54,808 bases of DNA from an uncultured Clostridia bacterium. GTDB taxonomy: Bacteria; Bacillota; Clostridia; Christensenellales; CAG-314. Position 1 is the stretch's first letter. Each line of letters starts with the position of its first letter. A program made the position numbers and the translations under genes. Of this stretch, positions 35,501 through 41,404 are shown piece after piece. The notes beneath the pieces were generated by a model. The model saw only the letters and a list, made by a program, of their open reading frames with translations. It had not been told where the DNA came from and did no database searches. The stretch covers positions 1 through 54,808 of the forward strand of contig CAKQXG010000002.1 of assembly GCA_934281515.1 (NCBI GenBank), written 5' to 3'.

Positions 35501-35906
35501 ATGCGCAGCTCTTGTAGTAAACCGCCGCTTCCGTGCAGGTTGCTTCGCTCTTGAGATACTTGGCGTCGACAACTTGCTTGTCGAACACGTGGTTATCTGC
35601 AAGCTTGGGCAACTTGATTTCCACCGTGCCGTAGTCCGACGTGTACACCGTCTTGCCGTCCTCGGTGTGGGTTGCCGCAGTTGTGCTTGCCGTCCACACG
35701 GTCGTGTCGGACAGCGCCGCTACGGTAACCGTTTCTGCTTCGCCACATTCGGTGCAAGTGCGCGTAGCCTCGCCCGTGGCGGTCTCGGTAGGTTGCGTGG
35801 TAAGCGTCCACTCGCCGTAGGTATGCGTATGACTGTCGCATGCCGCCAACGAAAGGCACAACACCACTACCGCTACCAACGCCAGTAGTAATTTGGTCCG
35901 TTTCAT
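29550..35906 (-). CDS. Giant repeat lipoprotein: Cys/His repeats, InlB repeats and LDGFG repeats
   Basis: A 2118-residue exported lipoprotein (Cys23 in LAAC; GGAGGAGG upstream). Residues about 25-355 contain several CxxCG or CxxxxxH-type repeats with PATC(S/T) and PxAHxW or GH ends, as seen in other gut Bacillota surface proteins. InlB-type repeats lie at about 712-785, 787-869, 871-951, 1158-1228, 1230-1304, 1550-1620 and 1622-1697. Unrecognised units with (L/I)DG(F/Y)G cores occur at about 1095-1155, 1487-1548, 1888-1948 and 1949-2008. A roughly 395-residue block (about 1095-1480) is duplicated at 1487-1885, including GWN and FNK signposts. Adhesion or ligand binding on the surface is likely; enzymatic motifs are not seen. 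It is transcribed alone from 36121-36149 through a structured leader. Confidence 0.9.
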   Translation of the reverse strand: MKRTKLLLALVAVVVLCLSLAACDSHTHTYGEWTLTTQPTETATGEATRTCTECGEAETVTVAALSDTTVWTASTTAATHTEDGKTVYTSDYGTVEIKLPKLADNHVFDKQVVDAKYLKSEATCTEAAVYYKSCACGESSKEHGGETFTTGEALGHDFEHGTEVAGSRKAATCIAEGEYKVKCSRCDEVTTITLAIDPNAHDWDEGTITTPATCSAEGVKTFTCKHDSNHTKTESVAIDPDAHEWNDGVITTPATCSATGVKTYTCAHNSNHTRTETVSVDPNAHKAETDWTIDTPATCTQNGSKSHHCEYCDAKLDNEVIPATGHGEYQFVSWETEPTETAAGVANVKCGKCNAELTQEVAALTNPMWTKTETPATYDAAGNKAYTATVFGSEQTINVAIARHIAPYEGKTYQLVSFGNANGNINGKYFKDPDNDSVSYYITYSFVVGEAGLSTDTFYRSDADYYTDGKVQFSGYDASTGKFNVTFAWKQKTNAGWGYDDYGWDTEETVGKEETTWGCVSADGSALYIYKGGSGRTASHYFAVAGTEQIAVSGTQAQAASLLLYGNKAVCLQLGSTMFFVDENNVVFGATLVDLEGNALTIANYTDSTVVIVNDASGTKVGAFARVVSADGKADYVVCDGYEGIYTDGLGEKAYINGVGGITVKGLGYELVGTYNKVEGSDNEFDVLLDNGGMEYYLVTVKGNTYTKTKVMTTINYDLDGGTLPDGKTSDSVNIKVEFTLPTPTKEGYKFLGWYTTPTFDEDTRVETITLEQAGGDHTYYALFAAPAKVTFYNLDDGSNSGEILVNVGESILAAMPGYVINETKSKDGTKLFVGWYYVDGEDESLLVEGEDLVLLEESGSSISIRAKWAPLKTLTLVYGHGIDNKTLYMGDGDNIAELIATANANIKYNAGRPFVAWYIDTNGNGIVDAEEALLTESDVCSGNMTLVAKWNEDVSWEIKLGSGSNYPFVYDSESGTWKSSNNGSGYATSHAQLEIIAKSGTPLEVEFELTFVKTGSDELYFRYYKDGKRESETIKDSITSRKFVGIICKTSDGTEQHVQIDFKKSMLNSASFVALTNLTINGVAITTPNSPDYKDGTYTNETLGNLVINGFGAGTIGGEALTYTIAANDAGYTLLAKTANKTYKVTLNGSTYTAEEWNVTISFNLGVEGQTKDSATLAYGTTYQLTEEIAPTIDGYTFRGWYSEAGFGNEITSVELTTDVTVYAKYDPAVTLTFDYNGQGTENVVINDKFKGDTIGNVIPDASELTKDGQSFVGWFLKDGENWGEKATADTILQNSVTYYAKWADAPKSVGVYKGWNLYGNKSGSTQSSFTKDVLTVNMDGTFAYSSKTGTLTAEQMQIVDGSMVLEDTYYYFNKELGAMWRKYNGGNAKRVGVDTDLAFLEGTVTNVDYCGSRDFVGGSYVSLMQITYANGDVKTALLYNNKIVANVTLPEGKTFANALSGSVVVSKDGIAFVKLANNKVLNSDGLMGEYTGEGTLSLNGFGDFTVGDISGTYTKAAEEAGYTLLAMTNTQAYKITLSGSAYTMEAYNVTVSFDFGDLAELAGVFADQTIPYDISTKLNTAPTIEGYKFRGWYENAEFSGSAKTTVTLKENKTYYAKYDPAVELIFDYNGQGTAAVSINNKYVGDYVSDIPDASALTYEGKAFAGWFLKDGENWGAQASTSYKLTGNTTFFAKWVSAPESYGTFKGWNMDEDGKSESYEISKLSTVVFKVDVVGKYSGSRLTSGTLTDEQAAIADGFMVLGRYIYFNKAAGIVWYGYSSSETGVNNDTMIGFDEARVSKASVFAVKSVKNAATGKSHYALWIAVEYKDGTTKMVFCYEEKVIYDVVFSSGSTVYNDVTKLTKATKMTISEANGNLLYAYDNGNILVADGLAGTYTGEYGAIELDGYGTLAIGGQSVVYTADGNKITFIAANAMRVVELGEGSYTKVQDGYQGTYTLPDDAGTIVLDGYGNAGESATYVVSGTNITIYTADGSTTYGIDVDNKQLLGKSVFANYKFVMGTHTARTIQFADAVGIEGRMEFGSYGFYVEFANGVLVGNELTVTVTAQGANLGNVGKTITFTVSGNTLTVASCPGLNTNLTSEYDLVVGTVYTCEGFSL

Positions 35907-35945
35907 AGAGAATCCTCCTCCATAATATGCTGTTACTTACTCTTG

Positions 35946-36093
35946 AAAAACAAAAGCTCGGGCGTCGCATACAATGCCCCGCCTGAATCGGCGCGACAAC
36001 GATGGCAGAATCCTGAGCTTGTCCGAAAGTACTTATTCAGTTTGTGGCTAAAAAACGTATTTTCGGAAAGCTCGCGGAATTGCACCGCAGCTT
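35946..36093 (-). promoter_or_regulatory. Structured mRNA leader with terminator/antiterminator-like arrangement
   Basis: Read on the minus strand from the promoter at 36121-36149, three elements follow. P1 is a hairpin with arms AAGCTGCGG and CCGCGAGCTT (36068-36093). P2 pairs TCCGAAA (36061-36067) with TTTCGGA (36022-36028). P3 pairs AAGCTCAGG (36012-36020) with CCCGAGCTT (35954-35962), has inner pairing TGTCGC/GCGACG and ends in TTTTGTTTTT. The 3' arm of P1 running into P2 (36064-36073) can instead pair with the 5' arm of P3 (36015-36025), which would break the terminator-like stem. It matches no riboswitch class I can recall. Confidence 0.55.
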
Positions 36094-36120
36094 GTTTCTC
36101 GAAAAATAAATATTGTAAAT

Positions 36121-36149
36121 ATTATATATCCGTCGATGTTACAAGTCAA
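36121..36149 (-). promoter_or_regulatory. Sigma-A promoter of the 2118-residue lipoprotein gene
   Basis: Minus-strand TTGACT, 17-base spacer, perfect TATAAT. The leader is about 207 bases. Within the 443-base gap 35907-36349 the remaining content is the structured leader, the terminator at 36225-36260 and repeat copy C. Confidence 0.85.
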
Positions 36150-36224
36150 CCGATTGAACAGAAAAATGCAAAAAAACAAGCAAATTTGTAGCCGACAACG
36201 CCACACAACGCCCGAAGTGCAAAA

Positions 36225-36260
36225 GAAAACAAGGTCACTACTGACAATGACCTTGTTTTT
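36225..36260. terminator. Bidirectional terminator after the 1600-residue lipoprotein gene
   Basis: ACAAGGTCA (36229-36237) pairs with TGACCTTGT (36248-36256). T-rich tails occur on both sides (TTTTT on the plus strand, TTTTCTTTT on the minus strand). Confidence 0.85.
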
Positions 36261-36309
36261 GCCGACACTACCATCCGATGCCGAAGATATCCTTTGGTTA
36301 AAATGAAAT

Positions 36310-36342
36310 CGGGGAGAAACCTTTAGTAAAAGGTTCTCCCCG
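36310..36342. repeat. Short hairpin related to the dispersed repeat, copy C
   Basis: Arms CGGGGAGAAACCTTT and AAAGGTTCTCCCCG (one bulge) resemble the stem of copy B at 29200-29237, but the CCCCT...CAAAAACTT tail is missing. It starts eight bases after the stop of the 1600-residue lipoprotein gene. Confidence 0.6.
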
Positions 36343-36349
36343 CGATTAC

Positions 36350-39300
36350 TTATACAAAGTGAAACAGACAACCGACCGTCACTGCTCCGTGAGTGTAACG
36401 ATCCGTCATGCTGCTTGACGTGCAAGTAAGGCTTGACGGTGACAATCTGTCGTCCAGTGTAAGCGTAAAGGTAAACGTTACGTCTTCGCCGTCGACCTTG
36501 CCGACAAATGTCAGCGTTACTACGCCGTCTGCCAACGTGTACTTGCCTGCAAAGCCGTCCTTGGTGCCGAACGGGCACTCGTATATATCGCCGTTGCATG
36601 CGTAGTCGCCTTCGTCGTGCATGGGAGAAACCGACACGCACGTCACTACGCCGTCCGAGCCGAATACAAAGGTCGTGTTTGCCTCGTAAGCGGACGAACC
36701 GCAGTAAAAAGATACCGTGCCGCTTACCGTTTTGCCGACGATCAACTCTTCCATCGTCGGGATAGAGACAACTTTGTATTGTTCGCCGTCCAAAGCAAAC
36801 GCCTTGCGGACATCGCCAAACACGGCAAGCAATGTGCCCTTGCGCGTAATTGTGTAGGTACCCGACTGCTCGCCCAGCGTAGCATTGCCGAAGCCGTCAA
36901 GCACAAGAGTATCAGCGCCGCCGTCAACGTCTGTGTAGCTGCCCTGCAAACCGTCGGCTTCCAACAAGCCGTTGCGCGAATCGTTCCAGTCCACTATACG
37001 GAACAGCCTGTACTTGCCGCCCATAAGCACCGTGATTGTGTTGTCGTCAGGCTCGTCACACTGTTTCGTCATAGTGTTGGCGGTAAGGAAGTACACAAAA
37101 CTGCCGCCTGCCGAAATGCGCGTAAGATAAACGTCGTTGCCGTTGCCTGCCTGAGCAATTTCGTACCCGGTGACGAACATCGTGCCGTGATTAGGCACCG
37201 AAAGACACAGCGTTTTGTTGAGCCATTTGTAGCCCGTAACGACCATTGTAGTGCCGTCGGCTTGCGACGTCAAACGAATGACAACGTTGTCTGTAAAGGG
37301 CACAAACTGCCCGACGTACTGCACGCCACTGAGAGTCAGGTGCGCAACGCCGGTGTTTTCCAGCGTAAGGTTGGCTTGTTCGCCGGCAAAACTGTTGGGA
37401 TAGCTACCGACAAACTCGTTGCCACTGTAAATGTCGCCAAGCACTTCGACAGAGTAGTAACTGGTGACCGTGGTATCGCCGACTTTTACCTTGACCGCAT
37501 AGCGATACACGCCAGCTTTGTTACAATACACGGCATTGACGTCGATGTTAGATTTTTTGTCGGTAAGCGACCATGCGCCGTCCGCCGTAATCACGTTAAT
37601 GGCATTGTAGAAGGTTTCGTCGGGTGCCTTGGTTGTACCTTTCTTGATATAGCTGACGCCGATGTCGACAACCGCTCCGTCGACGATTTCGCTGTTGACA
37701 AAGCGTTGTCCGCCGACATCGATTGCACCGTCGTCCGTATTGACAAGGGGCATTTGCTTGACAATAAGCAGATTCAACAGATCGGACAGGTAGAATTGCG
37801 CCGTCCTTGCATAAGGGAAAGTGCTTGTTGCGCCGACAAAGTCCACAAACAACTCGTTGCCGAATTGTTCGTAGGTGAGCTTGGTAACAACATAGGTGTT
37901 TGTTGCCAGCGAGATGTGACCGCCACCGTAGCCGTCCAGGAAGATTGCCATGTTGCCGAGACGGTAGTAACCGAACAGATTGTCCCTGTCGAGTACGCTA
38001 AACGTACCGTTGGCGGTGTCGAGCACAAACTTGTAGCTGTAGTACAGCTCGTCGGCAGTGCCGACGCGTTCGGCACGACTTGCCGTGTAGGTGCTGTCGG
38101 CAACGTTTGCGCCGCTTATGTCGGTAGAGTAGGTGATGTCTACCAACTTGTCGGTTTGGGAATTGAAACCGAAGGAGATTTGTCCCGTTTCGCCCAAAAC
38201 TAGAGTTGCCGCCAAACCGTTGTACTTTCCTTTGTAGGTACCTTTAAGCGGATTTTTACCGCCCGTAAGGTCTACAATGGTGCCGACAATGTCGGTGTTC
38301 ATCACAAACGACTTGGTCTCGCCGAGAAATTCGTAGGTGCTTTGCACGTCCTTGTTCGGCTCGAAGTCGGCTGCAAAATTGACAACGCCATGGGTAACTT
38401 CGTAGTAGTAGTTGCTTGCCGAGAAGCCGCCCGAAGCCAATTCTTTCATCAGGGTTTTGGCACCGTACCAGAAAGACGCGCCGCCATTGTTGGACGTGAC
38501 ATGCATTGCTTCCAGAGTGTAGGGACCTGCATACTGACACAAAACAACGTGATTCTTTCTGCTGTTGATTTGCACAATGCCGTCAATCGTGTACAAATCC
38601 GTGCGAGCGTACATCAAAGGACGATTGAGCGTGTCCGTGCCGAACTGCATGCGCATTTCGTTGGTCGGTTGCAAAAATACGATACCGTTGTCAAAAAACA
38701 TGGTAAAGTTGTTGCTTGCTACACGCACCGTCAACACTCCGTTGTCGTCGCTGCCGAGTAACTGACCGAGATTGCTGCCCAACTTCAATGTACCGTCGGA
38801 GTAGACGGTAAGATTCGGATAAGGACGTGCCGCCGAACCTTCGGAAATATAGCCGTCGGAGTCTTCGTCCGAATCGGTTGCCACGGTAAGAGTGCCTGCT
38901 TCGTACTCGCCGACAATGCCGCTGTCGATGACGGTGACATACGCCGACTTACTGACTCCGCCGTAGCTGACTGTAACGACATATCTGCCGGCTGTAAATA
39001 CGTCTACTTTGCCGCTGACATACTGCGGCAACACGGTTACCGACTGACCGTCGGCGTAAATTTCAAACAGGTCGACCGTGCGGATGGTCTCGCCTGTGAA
39101 AATGGTAGCGTCATTGGCGACAATCTGCAAGTCGGCTTTGATTTCCACATCGTAACTTACAGTGACGGGGGCGGATTCGGGTCCGTTGACGTAAACGTCC
39201 ACCGTGACGGTTTGCCAACTTGCCTTGGGATCGAATGTCGTGCGCGCAACGGCGTACAGGGTCATGCTGTCGATCCAATCTTTGTTGAACGTCAGGTTTT

Positions 39301-41152
39301 TTGCCACTGTTTGTCCGTTGAGATACACCTTTATGTTGCTAAGCACATTGTAACCGTCGCCGTTGTCCAGCGACACAACGTCTTTTACAAGGTCAATCGT
39401 GTAGGTATTTGACACCGTGCGGTAGGTAATTGTTTTAGTAACGGTTTCATATTTGGGGACGCGACCGGTTGTCGTTACATTGTAGTTGATGGTAATCGTA
39501 ACGGGCATTTCCGTCGAAAAACCGACGTTGCCCAATTGCGACATGGTCTGACCTTCGTAGCCGAATGTCAGGTAGCGCGTTACGTCGGTCAGCATGACGC
39601 CGTTGACAACCACTCGAATATCCTTGTTGAAGTCGTAGGTTGCCACCATCGTGCCGCTCTTGACTTCTATCTCCTCGGCGCGGGTTACTATCACCACGCC
39701 GTCCTTGACCACAATGGTAACCGTCGCAGACACGCCTTCGTAGGTGCATGTTACAGGGTAGCTGCCTGCTTTGGTGTAGGACACCGTACCCGTCAGCATG
39801 TCCGCAGTGACCGTCACTTCGTTGCCGTTGTCCGTAACGACAAACAACCCGGCGACGTCTACGGGTGCGGAGTTGGTGTACACTTCGACGCTTTCCTTAC
39901 GCGCGACAACCGTTACAGGCTGTTCATTCGTGACAGTAACCGTTGTTGTAGCCACGTTTTTGTCACCGTAAACAAGTTTTACCGTGTAGTCACCTGCTGT
40001 TGTTGCTTGTTTAAGCTCGGCTGCGTCCACCATTTCGGCGGTAACCGCAACTTCCTTTTCGTCGACATACAAGCTGAACAGCCTCGTAACGTCAAACTCC
40101 GCGACCTGATTGATGTGCAGTTTCAGCGACGGATAGCAGGCAACGCCTTCCATCACTTCGCCTTCCACCACGTTGACGTCAACATTGACTGTCATGCCGT
40201 CCACAGACAACGACAGCGTGTACTTGCCTGCCGCAGCGACGACGGTTCCGTCCAGCATATCTTGCGTAACCGCAACGTCTTCGCCGTCGATTTTAAGCCC
40301 GAACAGCTTTGTGAAGTCGTAACTATCCACCCTTGCAACGTTGATACTGAGCGACGTTGTGCGTACCGACGGCAAATACACGTTAGGCGTGACGGTAAAC
40401 TTGATTTCTTTGCTGTAGTTGCCCACGTTGCAAACAAGCTTGCCCTCACCGCCCCAACGCTTGACGCCTGACAGGTCGATGTCTGCATCCGTAACGTCAT
40501 AGGGTTCACCGTTTTTGGTGACGGTAAACAGCGCGGCGTAGTCGTAATTAAACAAATCCTTGCTTGCAATTGTCACCGACGAACGGCTTGTTTCAATTGT
40601 GTAGATGTCCTGCACACGTACCTTCAACGTGCGTATAACGCCGTGAAAGTTGACCGTGTAGGTGTAGTCGCCTTCGGTTGCGGCAACGTCGGAAGTTACC
40701 ATGTCGTCGGTTATCTCCGCCGTCTGACCGTTGTGCGTGGCGCGGAACAACGACTTGTAGTCGTAGCTTACCGCCTCGGCAGGGGATACAATCACACGCT
40801 CGGTAGACAGCGACAAGCCGTACTCGGTGTGTTCGATTACGATTTCCGCAGTTGCGGAAGTTTCCTTGTAGGTACATTTGACCATGCCGCCCGTTGCAGT
40901 CAATCCCGACATGTCCAGCATATCGGCAGTTACGGCGACATGGTTGTCGCCCTCTGTTACGACAAACAACTTGCCGTAGTCGAAACCGCTTGTTTCTTCG
41001 TCGACAATGTAAAACTTTCCTTGCCAATAATGCAATTCGAAGTCGTTTACTTCGACGATGACCTTGCCTTGGTCGACACGGTTGTCGCAAGCGGCAAGAA
41101 CAAGCAGGGCAGAGAGCAAAATAAGCAATATGGTAAATACTTTTTTGTTCAT
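36350..41152 (-). CDS. 1600-residue lipoprotein with tandem Ig-like repeats
   Basis: An exported lipoprotein (Cys22 in LAAC; GAGGG before the ATG). Residues 33-483 hold six units of about 74 residues: YDYxxLFxVTxNG, then VT.DM(L/V)D, then a Y(T)xxxxYxG strand and a VxVxV end. These are Ig-like in pattern but not a family I can name; divergent copies follow near 486-590 and 690-770. The C-terminal 600 residues are beta-rich and include an LDGFGNATLG repeat like those in the 2118-residue protein. No catalytic motif is seen. It is the fifth gene counted from the subtilase and is preceded by the structured 253-base gap at 41153-41404. A surface stalk or adhesin is the best guess. Confidence 0.9.
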   Translation of the reverse strand: MNKKVFTILLILLSALLVLAACDNRVDQGKVIVEVNDFELHYWQGKFYIVDEETSGFDYGKLFVVTEGDNHVAVTADMLDMSGLTATGGMVKCTYKETSATAEIVIEHTEYGLSLSTERVIVSPAEAVSYDYKSLFRATHNGQTAEITDDMVTSDVAATEGDYTYTVNFHGVIRTLKVRVQDIYTIETSRSSVTIASKDLFNYDYAALFTVTKNGEPYDVTDADIDLSGVKRWGGEGKLVCNVGNYSKEIKFTVTPNVYLPSVRTTSLSINVARVDSYDFTKLFGLKIDGEDVAVTQDMLDGTVVAAAGKYTLSLSVDGMTVNVDVNVVEGEVMEGVACYPSLKLHINQVAEFDVTRLFSLYVDEKEVAVTAEMVDAAELKQATTAGDYTVKLVYGDKNVATTTVTVTNEQPVTVVARKESVEVYTNSAPVDVAGLFVVTDNGNEVTVTADMLTGTVSYTKAGSYPVTCTYEGVSATVTIVVKDGVVIVTRAEEIEVKSGTMVATYDFNKDIRVVVNGVMLTDVTRYLTFGYEGQTMSQLGNVGFSTEMPVTITINYNVTTTGRVPKYETVTKTITYRTVSNTYTIDLVKDVVSLDNGDGYNVLSNIKVYLNGQTVAKNLTFNKDWIDSMTLYAVARTTFDPKASWQTVTVDVYVNGPESAPVTVSYDVEIKADLQIVANDATIFTGETIRTVDLFEIYADGQSVTVLPQYVSGKVDVFTAGRYVVTVSYGGVSKSAYVTVIDSGIVGEYEAGTLTVATDSDEDSDGYISEGSAARPYPNLTVYSDGTLKLGSNLGQLLGSDDNGVLTVRVASNNFTMFFDNGIVFLQPTNEMRMQFGTDTLNRPLMYARTDLYTIDGIVQINSRKNHVVLCQYAGPYTLEAMHVTSNNGGASFWYGAKTLMKELASGGFSASNYYYEVTHGVVNFAADFEPNKDVQSTYEFLGETKSFVMNTDIVGTIVDLTGGKNPLKGTYKGKYNGLAATLVLGETGQISFGFNSQTDKLVDITYSTDISGANVADSTYTASRAERVGTADELYYSYKFVLDTANGTFSVLDRDNLFGYYRLGNMAIFLDGYGGGHISLATNTYVVTKLTYEQFGNELFVDFVGATSTFPYARTAQFYLSDLLNLLIVKQMPLVNTDDGAIDVGGQRFVNSEIVDGAVVDIGVSYIKKGTTKAPDETFYNAINVITADGAWSLTDKKSNIDVNAVYCNKAGVYRYAVKVKVGDTTVTSYYSVEVLGDIYSGNEFVGSYPNSFAGEQANLTLENTGVAHLTLSGVQYVGQFVPFTDNVVIRLTSQADGTTMVVTGYKWLNKTLCLSVPNHGTMFVTGYEIAQAGNGNDVYLTRISAGGSFVYFLTANTMTKQCDEPDDNTITVLMGGKYRLFRIVDWNDSRNGLLEADGLQGSYTDVDGGADTLVLDGFGNATLGEQSGTYTITRKGTLLAVFGDVRKAFALDGEQYKVVSIPTMEELIVGKTVSGTVSFYCGSSAYEANTTFVFGSDGVVTCVSVSPMHDEGDYACNGDIYECPFGTKDGFAGKYTLADGVVTLTFVGKVDGEDVTFTFTLTLDDRLSPSSLTCTSSSMTDRYTHGAVTVGCLFHFV

Positions 41153-41171
41153 TTTATCCCTCGGATAGGTA

Positions 41172-41400
41172 ATGTCGATATTGACGTTATGAAACGCAGG
41201 ACATTGTTTGCAGTCCCGACGAAAGACAAAACGTCAGGTATCGACATTTACGACAATACCACGTTTCGCCGACAAACGTTGCGTCCGACATATAAGCATG
41301 TCGAATCCGAAGCCTGTCGTCGGAAACATGGTATTGCGTGAAAACTTTACACGATACAATTTGTTTGTCCGCAACGACAAAACGCCGTCGCGGACAAAAT
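41172..41400 (-). ncRNA. Highly structured intergenic RNA candidate
   Basis: Between two lipoprotein genes the minus strand can fold into three consecutive stems. S1 (about 41370-41400): GTCCGCGACGGCG pairs fully with its partner using three or four G-U pairs, and flanking TTT/AAA extends it. S2: CAATACCATGTTTC (41323-41336) pairs with GAAACGTGGTATTG (41254-41267) with one U-G pair, has a partly extended inner stem, and contains an inner hairpin TTCGACAT/ATGTCGGA. S3: ATGTCGATA and GACGTT (41230-41247) pair with AACGTC and TATCGACAT (41172-41188). The wobble pairs would be C-A mismatches in plus-strand RNA, so the structure fits the mRNA strand. The 5' arm of S2 can alternatively pair with 41350-41360. 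Whether it is a leader, a processing site or a separate RNA is unknown. Confidence 0.55.
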
Positions 41401-41404
41401 CCGA

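Noticed and set aside
34600..35830. CRISPR-like or DNA-level direct repeats in this stretch
   Set aside because: The periodicity comes from coding repeats (CxxCG / PATC / AHxW units) of the giant lipoprotein and lies in one open frame, without unique spacers or cas genes.
35946..36093. Assignment of the leader to a known riboswitch class (cyclic di-GMP, c-di-AMP, fluoride, ZTP, cobalamin, T-box)
   Set aside because: None of the conserved cores I remember for these classes, such as the T-box AGGGUGG sequence, is present.
41370..41400. The hairpin just after the 1070-residue lipoprotein gene as an intrinsic terminator
   Set aside because: On the minus strand it is followed by AAACAAATTG, not a U tract, so termination is not supported. 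It is included in the structured RNA candidate instead.
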